NCBI GenBank assembly: GCA_029881725.1
Contig: JAOUMB010000012.1
Span: forward strand, 1-64,000
Direction: 5' to 3'
Length of the DNA stretch: 64,000 nt
DNA from: Nitrospirota bacterium
GTDB taxonomy: Bacteria > Nitrospirota > JACRHL01
In this document: positions 26,986-35,913 of the stretch, piece after piece
How the letters are laid out: every line of letters starts with the position of its first letter
Position numbering within the stretch: position 1 is the first letter of the stretch
Translations under genes and position numbers: made by a program
The notes under the pieces: model-generated
Database searches by the model: none
What the model saw: only the letters and a program-made list of their open reading frames with translations
What the model was told of the DNA's origin: nothing

Positions 26986-27515
26986 TGAAACCATCCATCG
27001 CCCGCATCATGCTTGCCATTAACCGCATCATGGCCATAACACTGGGCGTTTTTGCGCTGATGTATTTCGTCGGATCAATCGCTCCGGCGAAGCTGCCACT
27101 GATTTATGGCACCGCCACCATGCTGGGACCGTTTGCCATTGCCCTTGGGCTGCTGGCGGGGCTGGCCGCCGTGGTACTGCATCTGATGGGACGTGTTGAC
27201 TTCTGGAGTAGCTGGGCAGCCGCAAACACCGGACTGGTCCTTTGCGGGACCGGGCTGCTGTTTCAGATGACAGTTGTGCCCTTCGCACAACTGGCCGCCA
27301 TCGCCGGAGCGGGTGCGGCGGCTGGCGGCGCATTACTGGCCCTCGGCGTGGCACGGTTTCACTGGCTGGCCCCGGCCCTTATCGGTATGGGTCTGGGTGG
27401 CCTGTGGCTGGGCGGCACCAACCTGCAACATCACTCAGGCTTTGCCGCCCCTCTGGCCACCGGATGCGCCTGTATCGCCATCTGGATTGGCGAGAGACGA
27501 TGGCGTACCCGGTGA
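26985..27515 (+). CDS. Hypothetical polytopic membrane protein
   Basis: 176 residues if the GTG at 26985 is used (sharing one base with the preceding stop); ATG 27009 is an alternative. About five or six hydrophobic helices are visible: around IMAITLGVFALMYFVG, MLGPFAIALGLLAGLAAVV, AANTGLVLCGTGLLF, LAAIAGAGAAAGGALLALG, LIGMGLGGLWLGG and LATGCACIAIWIG. It ends in a basic GERRWRTR. No family recognised. Base composition is closer to the chromosome average than that of the gene before it. Confidence 0.6.
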   Translation: MKPSIARIMLAINRIMAITLGVFALMYFVGSIAPAKLPLIYGTATMLGPFAIALGLLAGLAAVVLHLMGRVDFWSSWAAANTGLVLCGTGLLFQMTVVPFAQLAAIAGAGAAAGGALLALGVARFHWLAPALIGMGLGGLWLGGTNLQHHSGFAAPLATGCACIAIWIGERRWRTR

Positions 27516-27571
27516 ACTCCGGCCTGCCACTATCAACCTAAACAAGCTGCTCCCCGGCAAGTGCCGAGTGG

Positions 27572-27862
27572 ATGGTCAGGGCGATCTACCACCGCATTAC
27601 CAAAGACGGCGTTCCGCCCCCTCAGGAGAGGACTGGCAGTTTGGTCTGGTTCAAGGAAACGGACAACCGGGTGCCGCCCTTCAGCATTGAGTGCATGGAA
27701 AGGGTATCCGCCGTACCGAACACGCCGGAAAAAACGCCGCATATCTCATGCCAGAAACCGTCGGGCGACTACGCCTTGGCGCGCACGAACACCCAACTGG
27801 TGGCCAACGTGATAGAGCGACAGTGGGAGATCAACGCCCCCCCGTCTCGACTGGACGAATAG
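27572..27862 (+). CDS. Possible hypothetical protein
   Basis: A 96-residue frame from ATG 27572 with no clear ribosome binding site. The composition looks protein-like (VWFKETDNRVPPFSIECME, LARTNTQLVANVIERQWEI) but other frames here are also open. No family recognised. It could be a remnant of an inserted gene. The gap 27863-27943 after it holds a run of seven T (about 27899-27906) and no clear gene. Confidence 0.3.
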   Translation: MVRAIYHRITKDGVPPPQERTGSLVWFKETDNRVPPFSIECMERVSAVPNTPEKTPHISCQKPSGDYALARTNTQLVANVIERQWEINAPPSRLDE

Positions 27863-27943
27863 CTCCCCCCCCAGCGGAGCAAGCCCAAAAAGCCAGCGTT
27901 TTTTTCTAACTGCGATGCGAACTGGAAAACGCTCGACCCGTGA

Positions 27944-30676
27944 TTAACGGTTCAACTCCCGGATGATTTCTTCCAGTTCCTTCAGGCGTTCGCCATAGGT
28001 GGCCCAATCGCCTTCCTGCTGGGCGGTTCTGGCCGCGTCAAAGGTCTTCTGGGCGCGCCGGGCCAGTTCTTCTCCGGTGAGCTTCACCTGGGGGATGGCC
28101 TCTTCTCCGGGCGCGGCCACACGCTGTTCGATGCCACGCAGGCCGCCGCCGAAGATTTTCTGCAATGCCATCTCCAGATTCGGCTCCATGGCCATCTGGT
28201 TGCCGTAGGAGACGATCACCCGCCGCAGTTCCGGCAGGGAGCCGCGTTCGGCGGCCAGATAGAGGGGCTCGATGTACAGCAGCGAATCCTCGATGGGGAT
28301 CACCAGCAACGTGCCGCGAATCACCTGGGAGCCGCGCTGGCTCCACAGGGTGAGCTGCTTGGATATCTCGGCGTCCTGATCGATGCGGGCCTCGATCTGG
28401 CGGGGGCCGTAGATCAGCTTCTGTTTGGGGAACAGGTAAACCACCTTCTGGCCATACACCTCCCCGTCCGAGCGCGCCGCCAGCCATGCGGTCATATTGT
28501 CGCGCCGGGAGGGGGTATAGGGCATCAGCAGGATGAACTCCTCCTTCTCCTGTCCCGGAAGCTTCATGATGGTGTAGTAGGGCTGGGCCGGCCGGTCGCC
28601 CTGACGGGGGATCTCCCACAGGTCCTCGTTGTTGTAGAAGATCTGCGGATCCTGCATGTGGTACTTCTGGAGCATCTGCGCCTGCACGCTGAACAGGTCC
28701 TGCGGATAGCGCAGGTGGGCGCGCAGGTCGGCGGGCATCTTCTCCAGCGGCTGGAGCGTGCCGGGAAAGATGGATGCGTAGGTCTGGATGATCGGGTCCG
28801 ACGCATCGGAGATGTACAGGGTGATGGAACCGTTATAGGCGTCCACCACGGCCTTCACCGAATTGCGGATGTAGTTCCACCCGCCTTCCATCGGCTCGGA
28901 ATACGGCAGGCGGCGGGTAACCGTGTAGCCGTCCAGAATCCAAGCCAGGGTGCCATCGGCGCGGATCACCATGTAGGGGTCCGAATCCCAGGCCAGATAG
29001 GGGGCCACCTTGGACACCCGGTCCTTGATGCCCCGGTAGTACATCATCCGGCTCTCCGGCACGATGTCGGAGGAGAACAGGATCTTGGTGGTGTGGAAGT
29101 GGTAGGCGAACAGCAGCTTCCTGAACGTCCCCGACACCGGCACGCCGCCGGTTCCGATGTAGGAGGCGTACTGGTTCTGGTCCCCCACCGGATAGTCGAA
29201 TTCCTTGGCGCGGGTGCGCACAAAGACGTATTCGTTGGCTTCCTCGCCGTAGTAGATCTCCGGACGGGAAACGTTCAGCGACGGGGTGGAGGACACCGGG
29301 GGAATGTCCTTTACAAAAAACTCCGGCAACCCTTCCGGGCTGATGCGGTTCACCGGCCCGACGGAAACACCGTAACCGTGGGTGTAGGTCAGGTGCTCGT
29401 TGATCCAGTTGGCGCCTCCCGGCAGGTTGCCGTAGGACAGCTCGCGGGGGGACAGCATCACCTGACGCGTTTCGCCATTCACCAGATAGCGGTCGTTATC
29501 CACGTCCACAAAATCGTAATAGGTGCGAATCTGCTGCAACTGGCGATAGGTGGCCAGCAGGGGCTTGTGGTCCCACAGGCGCACGTTTTCGATGGTGGCG
29601 TGGTTTTTTTCCAGGCTGGCGGCGGTGAGGGAATCGGCGGCGGGGAATTCCTCGGCGGCGATGTGGGTCAGGCCAAATCCGTCGCGGGTGGCGGCAATGT
29701 TGCGCTTGATGAATTCGGATTCCTTGACGATCTCGTTGGGAACCACCTGGTATTTCTGCAACATCCCCGGCAGCACCCCGGTGCCCAGGAACGACAGCAC
29801 CAGCACGCCACCCACCACGAACACCGGCAGCTTCCACTGCCCGTTCCAGCCCAGCCAGGCCACCGCCGCACCCGCCACCGCGGTGGCCATCGCAAGCAGC
29901 TTGTAGGCCGGAATGCGGGCGTAAACGTCCGCGTAGGTGGCGCCGGTGACCACCCCGTTCCGGGAAACCAGGGTGTCGAAAACATCCAGGTAAAACCCGA
30001 TGCCCATCAGCACCAGCACCACGCCGCCGAGCACGCCCAGATGGCGGCACACACGCGGATCGAGCACCGGACCCACCGGGGTGAGCAGAATGCCGCCCAG
30101 CAGGAAGTAAGCGGCGGCGCTCAGCACCAGGGCGAACATCAAGTTGCCCAGCAGCCACGACTGCACAAAGTGGACGAACGGCAGTTCAAACACATAGAAG
30201 GCCAGATCCCGGCCCAGTTGCGGATCGACCGTTCCGAACGGTACTCCATCGGTGAACAGCAGCATGCTTTGCCATTCGGAGGAGGCCTTCAGCCCGCTCA
30301 TGAGCGCGATCAGGGCACTGGCAACCACCACCGCGGGGCCCAGAAAGCGGTCGAGCATCTCCTTGACCGGAAGCACTTGCCCCTGGGCCTGCATCATGCG
30401 GATCAGGTGTTCCTTGGGAAAGCGTGCCGCATGCCGCAGATTGACGTAGAACAGGCCAAAGCAGATCGCCCCCGCCCCCGCCCCCAGCGCCAGTTTGCTG
30501 CCCAGAATGGTGTTGAACACCTGGGCGAATTGCACTTCGCGGAACCACAGCCAGTCCACATACAGGCCCACCAGGGCGGAACTGGACATCACGACCACAA
30601 AACCGGCCAGCAGCAACAATAGATTGCGCAGGGTGTGCTCGGAATCGGGCGCGTTGGGGTGTGGCATCTGGCTCAT
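27944..30676 (-). CDS. UPF0182 family large membrane protein
   Basis: About 910 residues; ATG 30676 or 30667 as start. The N-terminal third has roughly seven TM helices (beginning LLLLLAGFVVVMSSSALVGLYVDW), with FGTVDPQLGRDLAFYVFELPF between helices. The rest is a long extracytoplasmic region with the family patterns WDHKPLLATYRQLQQIRTYYDFVDVDNDRY (seen in pieces), MLSPRELSYGNLPGGANWIN, THGYGVSVGPVN, EIYYGEEANEYVFV, and near the end LLVIPIEDSLLYIEPLYL. The last 60 residues form a helical tail. The function of UPF0182 (COG1615) is unknown; it is patchy in Pseudomonadota. Confidence 0.9.
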   Translation of the reverse strand: MSQMPHPNAPDSEHTLRNLLLLLAGFVVVMSSSALVGLYVDWLWFREVQFAQVFNTILGSKLALGAGAGAICFGLFYVNLRHAARFPKEHLIRMMQAQGQVLPVKEMLDRFLGPAVVVASALIALMSGLKASSEWQSMLLFTDGVPFGTVDPQLGRDLAFYVFELPFVHFVQSWLLGNLMFALVLSAAAYFLLGGILLTPVGPVLDPRVCRHLGVLGGVVLVLMGIGFYLDVFDTLVSRNGVVTGATYADVYARIPAYKLLAMATAVAGAAVAWLGWNGQWKLPVFVVGGVLVLSFLGTGVLPGMLQKYQVVPNEIVKESEFIKRNIAATRDGFGLTHIAAEEFPAADSLTAASLEKNHATIENVRLWDHKPLLATYRQLQQIRTYYDFVDVDNDRYLVNGETRQVMLSPRELSYGNLPGGANWINEHLTYTHGYGVSVGPVNRISPEGLPEFFVKDIPPVSSTPSLNVSRPEIYYGEEANEYVFVRTRAKEFDYPVGDQNQYASYIGTGGVPVSGTFRKLLFAYHFHTTKILFSSDIVPESRMMYYRGIKDRVSKVAPYLAWDSDPYMVIRADGTLAWILDGYTVTRRLPYSEPMEGGWNYIRNSVKAVVDAYNGSITLYISDASDPIIQTYASIFPGTLQPLEKMPADLRAHLRYPQDLFSVQAQMLQKYHMQDPQIFYNNEDLWEIPRQGDRPAQPYYTIMKLPGQEKEEFILLMPYTPSRRDNMTAWLAARSDGEVYGQKVVYLFPKQKLIYGPRQIEARIDQDAEISKQLTLWSQRGSQVIRGTLLVIPIEDSLLYIEPLYLAAERGSLPELRRVIVSYGNQMAMEPNLEMALQKIFGGGLRGIEQRVAAPGEEAIPQVKLTGEELARRAQKTFDAARTAQQEGDWATYGERLKELEEIIRELNR

Positions 30677-30738
30677 GGGGGCAGGCTTCGCTTTCGGGGG
30701 GATGGAACACCGGGGCAAGCCGCGGAATTTGGATGCTC

Positions 30739-30768
30739 TTTGTACCACCGCCGGAAAAGCGGGGTCAA
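30739..30768 (-). promoter_or_regulatory. Probable promoter of the UPF0182 gene
   Basis: On the minus strand TTGACC (30768-30763), 18-nt spacer, TACAAA (30744-30739). The palindrome at 30776-30789 lies 7 bp upstream of the -35 box, where an activator would bind. Confidence 0.5.
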
Positions 30769-30775
30769 GTGGAAC

Positions 30776-30810
30776 AATATGTACATATTCGTACGGCGCG
30801 CACAATTGTG
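30776..30810. promoter_or_regulatory. Two adjacent palindromes, possible operators
   Basis: AATATGTACATATT (30776-30789) and CACAATTGTG (30801-30810) are both perfect palindromes with centres about 23 bp apart, roughly two helical turns. A further inverted pair GCGAAT/ATTCGC lies at 30814-30844. The stretch is unusually AT-rich for this chromosome and lies between the divergent UPF0182 and zinc-ribbon genes. The rest of the 327-bp gap holds a small CCGCT/AGCGG hairpin near 30946-30961 and no gene. Confidence 0.6.
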
Positions 30811-31003
30811 AACGCGAATCCGAGGCATTTCGTCGCGTATTCGCACATTTTTCAAAAAAACCGGAGATGGTGCTCAAGGCAACCGGGGGGGCGTACCGAA
30901 AATGTCTGTAACGCAGGCAAGATTTTCAACTCGTTGCCTTGGGCTCCGCTAAAACCAGCGGGAGTGACGGGAATTGTTAAAGCCCTTTATAGGGAGAGAT
31001 TAA

Positions 31004-32011
31004 ATGAAACTGGCATGTCCTTCCTGCCATCAGGCGCTGGATGTTCTCGCGGTGGACGAGCGCCTTTGCGCCGACGTCACCTGCGGGCAATGTGGTGCGG
31101 TTGTCGGTATATCGGTTACAGCCACCATCATCCGTGCCGGTGCCTCGGCCACTGCCGACGCCACCCCGAAAGTGGCCGTCGTCATGCAGGACCCGCAAAT
31201 GCGTGCCGCATATGCGGGGGCGTTGCAGGCCGCCGGGTATCAGGTGCTTGAAGGCGGCGACGCACGGCAGGCCCTCGAGGCCCTGGGGCAGAACGTGCCG
31301 AACCTGGCCGTGATCGACGGCGGCTTCGAGCCGGTATTCGGCATGGGCATGGGCGAGATCCTCAAAAAGAGCAACGTCACCCGCAACACGCTGGTACTGG
31401 GTCTGAACCCGGACCCGCAATCCTCGCTGCCAGTGCCGGGCGCGGACCATACCATGCCCGCCGTGGCCGGGGCCGAAGCGGTGGTGAACGCCGTTCAGAC
31501 CATGCTGGGAGGCGGTCAGCCCGCCCCCGCACAACCCGCTGCCCCGGAACCGGTCATGGAAATGGCTCCGCCCGAGCCGGTTACGGAGATGACTTCTCCG
31601 GAGCCCGTGATGGAAGTCGCTCCGCCCGAGCCGGTCATGGAACCGCCGGTGATGCAGGAGCCGCCCCTGGTGCAGCCGGCCGAGCCCGCGGCTCCGCTGG
31701 TGCAGGAACCGGCCGCCCCCGCGGCTCCGGTCACCGCCGCCATCAGCAAGCCCATGTCCGACGATCCGGAACATGCCAAGGCCCAGCGTCTGGCGCGCAC
31801 CATCATCTCCGACATCGCCCTGTACAACGAGGAGGCGGTGAAGGAAGGCATTCAGAACGGCAACCTGCGCGACGCGGTGGAGCCGTTCCTGGACGAAGGG
31901 CGCGAACATTACCGTGAAAAGGTCTCGGACGCGATTCAGAGTTCCACCAACTACTTCGACGAGGCGTTGGATGCCTGGATCGCGCGCAAGACAGGCGCCG
32001 CCCGGGTCTGA
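31004..32011 (+). CDS. Zinc-ribbon / receiver-like / proline-repeat protein
   Basis: 335 residues, AGGGAGAG ribosome binding site 6-7 nt before ATG. The N-terminus is a zinc ribbon with C5-x2-C8 and C27-x2-C30. Residues about 55-165 look like a response-regulator receiver fold (KVAVVMQDPQMRAAY, LAVIDGG), but the phosphorylation pocket is not convincing. A proline/glutamate linker with repeats follows (about 175-245), then a helical C-terminal domain from about 255 starting AKAQRLARTIISDIALYNEE and continuing REHYREKVSDAI. Similar C-terminal segments are found on zinc-ribbon and regulator proteins of other proteobacteria, to my knowledge without known function. Confidence 0.75.
   Translation: MKLACPSCHQALDVLAVDERLCADVTCGQCGAVVGISVTATIIRAGASATADATPKVAVVMQDPQMRAAYAGALQAAGYQVLEGGDARQALEALGQNVPNLAVIDGGFEPVFGMGMGEILKKSNVTRNTLVLGLNPDPQSSLPVPGADHTMPAVAGAEAVVNAVQTMLGGGQPAPAQPAAPEPVMEMAPPEPVTEMTSPEPVMEVAPPEPVMEPPVMQEPPLVQPAEPAAPLVQEPAAPAAPVTAAISKPMSDDPEHAKAQRLARTIISDIALYNEEAVKEGIQNGNLRDAVEPFLDEGREHYREKVSDAIQSSTNYFDEALDAWIARKTGAARV
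31544..31648 (+). repeat. 27-bp coding repeat, about four units
   Basis: Units PEPVMEMAP, PEPVTEMTS, PEPVMEVAP and PEPVMEPP follow each other without gaps in the linker of the zinc-ribbon protein. The DNA units share gagccggt and atggaa. Confidence 0.85.
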
Positions 32012-32059
32012 TCCGTTCCATAAGAAGGTAGGAGGCACCCAGGTTCCTCCCCCCTGTGC

Positions 32060-32100
32060 AAGGGGCGGTTTCTCCGGTTTAACCGGGGGGGCCGCCCCTT
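32060..32100 (+). terminator. Compound hairpin after the zinc-ribbon gene
   Basis: AAGGGGCGG (32060-32068) pairs with CCGCCCCTT (32092-32100), and CCGGT/ACCGG form an inner hairpin. No strong T-run follows, so termination strength is uncertain. Confidence 0.5.
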
Positions 32101-32114
32101 CGCCGTTTGGGGGT

Positions 32115-32123
32115 TGCTATAAT
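32115..32123 (+). promoter_or_regulatory. Extended -10 promoter, likely leaderless transcript
   Basis: TGC directly precedes a perfect TATAAT (32118-32123). The ATG of the next gene begins only 8 nt downstream, so the expected transcription start is at or beside the start codon. No -35 match is needed with an extended -10 and none is seen. Confidence 0.6.
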
Positions 32124-32131
32124 GCGGCCCT

Positions 32132-32971
32132 ATGAAAGCGTCAATCCTCCTCCCCGCCGTTCTGTGCCTGGTGGTTTCCGCCTGCGCCACCGCCCCGTCC
32201 ACCGCCCCGGAGCCGGGCATGGTGCGTATTCCCGGCGGGTCATTCTTCATGGGCACGCAGATGGTGGACGAGGAAATGGAGGGCATCAACCTCGGTCTGC
32301 CGGAACCGTTTTATACCGACGAGCACCCGTGGCATTCGGTACGGGTGAATGGCTTCCTGCTGGACCGCACCGAGGTGACCAATGCCGCCTATCAGCAGTT
32401 CATCGACGCCAACCCGCAGATTCACGCGCCGGACGACTGGTCACGCCGTCGTCACCCGGCGGGTCAGGGCAATTATCCGGTGGCCTACGTAACCTGGCAC
32501 CATGCACAGCATTACTGCCAGTGGCGCGGGGCACGCCTGCCAACGGAGGCCGAATGGGAGCACGCGGCGCGGGGCCCGGAGAACCACATCTATCCGTGGG
32601 GAAATTCCTTTGAGGCGTACCGCGCCAACCTGTCCACCGGCCCTTACGACCGGGGCCGCTCCCGCCCGGTGGGCACCACGCCGGGCGGGACCAGCCCCTA
32701 CGGCGCGGTGGATATGAGCGGCAACGTGTGGGAGTGGGTGGATGCCGACTACGCCCCCTACCCCGGCAGCACCGAAGGGGTGACCGCGTTTTCCGAAAAC
32801 CCGCCGTTCAAGGTGATGCGCGGCCTGTCGTTCGAGGCGCTGGGGCATTTTCACGGGGATACCTACCAGAAGGTGGTGGCGATCTCCGCCCGCTCCTCGT
32901 TCCGGGGCTACGACAGCCCCAACGCCCGCCTGCGCGACGTTGGCTTCCGCTGCGCGGCGGATCTAAAGTAA
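32132..32971 (+). CDS. SUMF1/FGE-fold lipoprotein, probably non-catalytic
   Basis: 279 residues with a signal sequence and lipobox VSAC (Cys near residue 18). The formylglycine-generating-enzyme fold is clear: MVRIPGGSFFMGT, GFLLDRTEVTNAAYQQFI, PVAYVTWHHAQHYCQWRGARLPTEAEWEHAARG (in pieces), YPWGN, GAVDMSGNVWEWV and the terminal DVGFRCA. The pair of catalytic cysteines that precede the last motif in true sulfatase-activating enzymes is absent (the segment reads ISARSSFRGYDSP), so a binding or structural role at the membrane is likelier. No sulfatase gene is near. The DUF309 gene follows after 6 bp. Confidence 0.85.
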   Translation: MKASILLPAVLCLVVSACATAPSTAPEPGMVRIPGGSFFMGTQMVDEEMEGINLGLPEPFYTDEHPWHSVRVNGFLLDRTEVTNAAYQQFIDANPQIHAPDDWSRRRHPAGQGNYPVAYVTWHHAQHYCQWRGARLPTEAEWEHAARGPENHIYPWGNSFEAYRANLSTGPYDRGRSRPVGTTPGGTSPYGAVDMSGNVWEWVDADYAPYPGSTEGVTAFSENPPFKVMRGLSFEALGHFHGDTYQKVVAISARSSFRGYDSPNARLRDVGFRCAADLK

Positions 32972-32977
32972 TCCCCC

Positions 32978-33373
32978 GTGCCCCCCAAAAAACGCGACCC
33001 GGAACGGCTGACCGGCCCGGTCGCGGAACCGCTGCAAAGCCCCGAACAGGCGGCGCACTTCGCGCGCGGCATCGACCTGTTCCATCAACAACACTACTGG
33101 CACGCCCATGAGGCATGGGAGTGTGCCTGGAAGCGGATGGGCAATGGCCCGGAGGACGACGCGGAGTTCGTGTTGCGCGGCCTGATCCAGCTTTGCGCCG
33201 CCCTGCACGCCCACAATCAGGGGCGGGAAACAGCGGCCCGGGCCAATCTGGACAAGGCGATCGAAAAGCTGGCGCGCTACCCGGGGGGCTTTTGGGGGGT
33301 GGATATTCCGGCGCTGGCGCAACGGATGGCCACGTCTGCACCGGGTGACCTGGCCGGGATGGCGCTCCCCTGA
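32978..33373 (+). CDS. DUF309 family protein
   Basis: 131 residues from GTG 32978. The DUF309 signature is visible: F-x-x-x-x-Y-W-x-A-H-E-x-W-E (GIDLFHQQHYWHAHEAWE), then FVLRGLIQLCAALHAHNQGR and a conserved YPGGFWGVD. It is a small helical protein of unknown function, found in many bacteria. It is likely co-transcribed with the SUMF1-like lipoprotein and ends 1 bp before the convergent hemN stop. Confidence 0.85.
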   Translation: MPPKKRDPERLTGPVAEPLQSPEQAAHFARGIDLFHQQHYWHAHEAWECAWKRMGNGPEDDAEFVLRGLIQLCAALHAHNQGRETAARANLDKAIEKLARYPGGFWGVDIPALAQRMATSAPGDLAGMALP

Positions 33374-33374
33374 C

Positions 33375-34787
33375 CTATACCGTGCGGCTGAACCGCTGCC
33401 CTGGTTTGGTGCCCAGGTATTCGTCAAAGGGCATGGCGATGTTGCGGATCAGCATGCGGCCCGCCGCCGTCACCTTGATGGTGCGGCCCTCCCGCACAAT
33501 CAGGCCGTCGGCCTCGAATTCGGCGAACGGCTTGAGCGCCTTTTCAAAATGCCGGTCGAAGTCGATGCCGTACTCGGCCTCGAAATCCGCCGGGTGCAGC
33601 TCGAAATTGCACATCAGGCGGGTGATCACGTCGCGCCGCAGCAGGTCTTCCTCGCTCAGGATGATGCCGCGTTCCACCGGCAGGCGGCCCGCGTCGATGG
33701 CGGCGTAGTAGTCGCTGATCTTCTTCACGTTCTGGAAATAGCTGCGCCGCATCTGGCCGATGGCGGTGATGCCAAAGGCATACAGGTCGCACCCGGCGTG
33801 GGTGGTGTAACCCTGGAAGTTGCGGTACAGGGTGCCCTCCCGCTGGGCGATGGCGATCTCGTCGTCCGGCTTGGCGAAGTGATCCATGCCGATGAACTCA
33901 TAGCCCGCCTCGTGGAAACGGTGGGAGATCATCTCGAAGATGTGCAGCTTCTCCTCCGGGGTCGGCAGGTCCTCCTCCCGGATCAGCACCTGATGCTTCT
34001 TGAGCCATGGCACATGGGCATAATTGAAGGTGGCGATGCGCTCCGGGTTCATGCGGATCACTTCCTCCACCGTGCGCACAAAGCGCTCGGTGGTCTGGAA
34101 CGGCAGGCCGTAGATCAGGTCCACGTTGACCGACTTGTAGCCCAGTTCATGGCACCAGTCGATCACTTTCCAGGTCAGGTCCTCGGGCTGAATGCGGTTG
34201 ACCGCCTTCTGCACCTCCGGGTCAAAATCCTGAATGCCCATGCTGGCGCGGTTGAAGCCGAACTCGTGCAAAGCCGCCAGCCGATCTCGGGTGCAATCGC
34301 GAGGGTCCAGCTCCACGCTGGCCTCCATGCTGTCCGAAATCTCGAAGCGGGAGTGCACGTGGCTCATGATGTCGCGGATCTGCTCCGCTTCCAGATAGGT
34401 GGGCGTGCCACCGCCCCAGTGCAACTGGGTGACCTTGCGCCCCTTGGCAATACGCTCCGCCACCATGTCCACCTCGCGCTTGAGGTAGTCCACGTAGGGC
34501 AGCGCCTTCTCCCGCTTCTGGGTGACCACCACGTTGCAGCCGCAATACCAGCACAGGGTGTCGCAGAACGGGATGTGGAAGTAAAGGGATAGGTCCCGGT
34601 CCGCCTCCTCCCGGTTGCTGCGGTCGATCTCGGCCAGATACTGGTCGGCGCCGAAGTCCTCGGAAAAGTGCGGCGCCGTGGGGTAGCTGGTGTAGCGCGG
34701 CCCCGGCTGGTCGTACTTGGCGATCAGTTCCCGGTTGATGACCACCGGGCCGCTGCCGCCACCGGGCAGGATCACCGGCGGCGTCAT
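33375..34787 (-). CDS. hemN: Oxygen-independent coproporphyrinogen III dehydrogenase
   Basis: 470 residues from ATG 34787, overlapping the hemE stop by 4 bp. Radical-SAM enzyme that converts coproporphyrinogen III to protoporphyrinogen IX without oxygen. Motifs: [14 protein letters not shown], the cluster loop [12 protein letters not shown] (C-x3-C-x2-C plus the extra Cys), [35 protein letters not shown] and the HemN C-terminal [23 protein letters not shown]. This is true HemN rather than the HemW type, since it keeps the CGCN cluster form and the N-terminal segment. Together with hemE it suggests haem synthesis under low oxygen. Confidence 0.95.
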   Translation of the reverse strand: MTPPVILPGGGSGPVVINRELIAKYDQPGPRYTSYPTAPHFSEDFGADQYLAEIDRSNREEADRDLSLYFHIPFCDTLCWYCGCNVVVTQKREKALPYVDYLKREVDMVAERIAKGRKVTQLHWGGGTPTYLEAEQIRDIMSHVHSRFEISDSMEASVELDPRDCTRDRLAALHEFGFNRASMGIQDFDPEVQKAVNRIQPEDLTWKVIDWCHELGYKSVNVDLIYGLPFQTTERFVRTVEEVIRMNPERIATFNYAHVPWLKKHQVLIREEDLPTPEEKLHIFEMISHRFHEAGYEFIGMDHFAKPDDEIAIAQREGTLYRNFQGYTTHAGCDLYAFGITAIGQMRRSYFQNVKKISDYYAAIDAGRLPVERGIILSEEDLLRRDVITRLMCNFELHPADFEAEYGIDFDRHFEKALKPFAEFEADGLIVREGRTIKVTAAGRMLIRNIAMPFDEYLGTKPGQRFSRTV

Positions 34788-35836
34788 CCGCCGATCTCCG
34801 CCTGGGCGGCCTGGATAAAGGCCTTGGCGTGTTCCACCGGAATGTCCGGCAGAATGCCGTGCCCCAGGTTGGCGATGTGGCCCGGATCGTCGCCAAAAGC
34901 GGTCAGCATGGCGCGGGTGCGCTGGGCGATAACCTCCGGCGGGGCATACAGCACGCACGGGTCCATGTTGCCCTGGAAGGCCACCCGGTCACCCACGCGG
35001 CGGCGGGCCTCGGTCGGGTCGGTGGTCCAGTCCAGCCCCATCACGTCGCAGCCGGTGTCGGCAATGTCTTCCAGCCACTGACCGCCGCCCTTTACGAACA
35101 CGATCACCGGCACCCGCTGGCCGTCCGGGCCCACTTTGGGCACGGCCTGCACGATGCGCTTGATGTAATTGAGCGAAAAGGCGCGGAAGTCCAGGGTGGA
35201 CAGAATGCCTCCCCAGGTGTCGAAAATCTGCACCGCCTGGGCACCAGCGGCCACCTGTGCGGTCAGATAGGCGATCACGCTTTCGGTCACCCGCTCCAGC
35301 AGTTTGTGGGCGGATACCGGGTCGGCGTAGATCATCTTCTTGATGGTGGAAAAATTCTTGGAGCCGCCCCCTTCCACCATATAGGTGGCCAGGGTCCACG
35401 GCGAACCGGTGAAGCCGATCAGCGGTACGCGGCCGTTCAGTTCCTTGCGGATCAGGCGCAGGGCATCCATCACGTAGCGCAGTTCCACTTCCGGGTCCGG
35501 ATCGGTCAGCTTGGCCACGTCGGCGGCGTTGCGGATCGGATTGGGGAAGTGCGGCCCCTCCCCTTCCAGAAACTGCAATTCCATGCCCATGGCCTCGGGA
35601 ATCACCAGAATGTCCGAGAACAGGATGGCAGCATCCACGCCCATCAGGTCAATGGGCTGGAGGGTGACCTCACAGGCCAGTTCCGGGGTTTTGCACAGGT
35701 TCAAAAATCCACCTGCCCGGGCGCGGGTCGCGCGGTATTCGGGAAGGTAACGGCCGGCCTGACGCATCATCCAGACCGGGCGGCGCGGCACCGCCTGGCG
35801 CAGGCAGGCGCGCAAAAAAAGATGTTCGGTGGTCAT
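34784..35836 (-). CDS. hemE: Uroporphyrinogen decarboxylase
   Basis: 350 residues from ATG 35836. Removes four carboxyl groups from uroporphyrinogen III in the cytoplasm. It shows [18 protein letters not shown] with the conserved arginines, the active-site Asp region [42 protein letters not shown] and [11 protein letters not shown]. hemN follows with a 4-bp overlap, giving two late steps of haem synthesis from one transcript. The upstream gap of 77 bp to the small membrane protein gene shows no clear promoter. Confidence 0.95.
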   Translation of the reverse strand: MTTEHLFLRACLRQAVPRRPVWMMRQAGRYLPEYRATRARAGGFLNLCKTPELACEVTLQPIDLMGVDAAILFSDILVIPEAMGMELQFLEGEGPHFPNPIRNAADVAKLTDPDPEVELRYVMDALRLIRKELNGRVPLIGFTGSPWTLATYMVEGGGSKNFSTIKKMIYADPVSAHKLLERVTESVIAYLTAQVAAGAQAVQIFDTWGGILSTLDFRAFSLNYIKRIVQAVPKVGPDGQRVPVIVFVKGGGQWLEDIADTGCDVMGLDWTTDPTEARRRVGDRVAFQGNMDPCVLYAPPEVIAQRTRAMLTAFGDDPGHIANLGHGILPDIPVEHAKAFIQAAQAEIGG

Positions 35837-35913
35837 GTTCTCGCTGTTGTTGGCGCACCCGCGGGCGCGGCCCCTTTCATCGGGCAATGCCCGGGCCCCC
35901 CGGACCCGGTGGA

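Noticed and set aside
27274-27690. A 138-codon + frame overlapping the polytopic membrane protein
   Set aside because: It is out of frame with the hydrophobic helices and is rich in Pro, Arg, Ser and Trp, as expected for a shadow frame.
28658-30622. A 654-codon + frame opposite the UPF0182 gene
   Set aside because: Antisense shadow; rich in His, Gly and Val with no domain, and the minus-strand frame matches a known family over its full length.
31544-31648. Possible CRISPR-like or minisatellite array in the zinc-ribbon gene
   Set aside because: The units are in frame, without spacers, and encode a regular protein linker.
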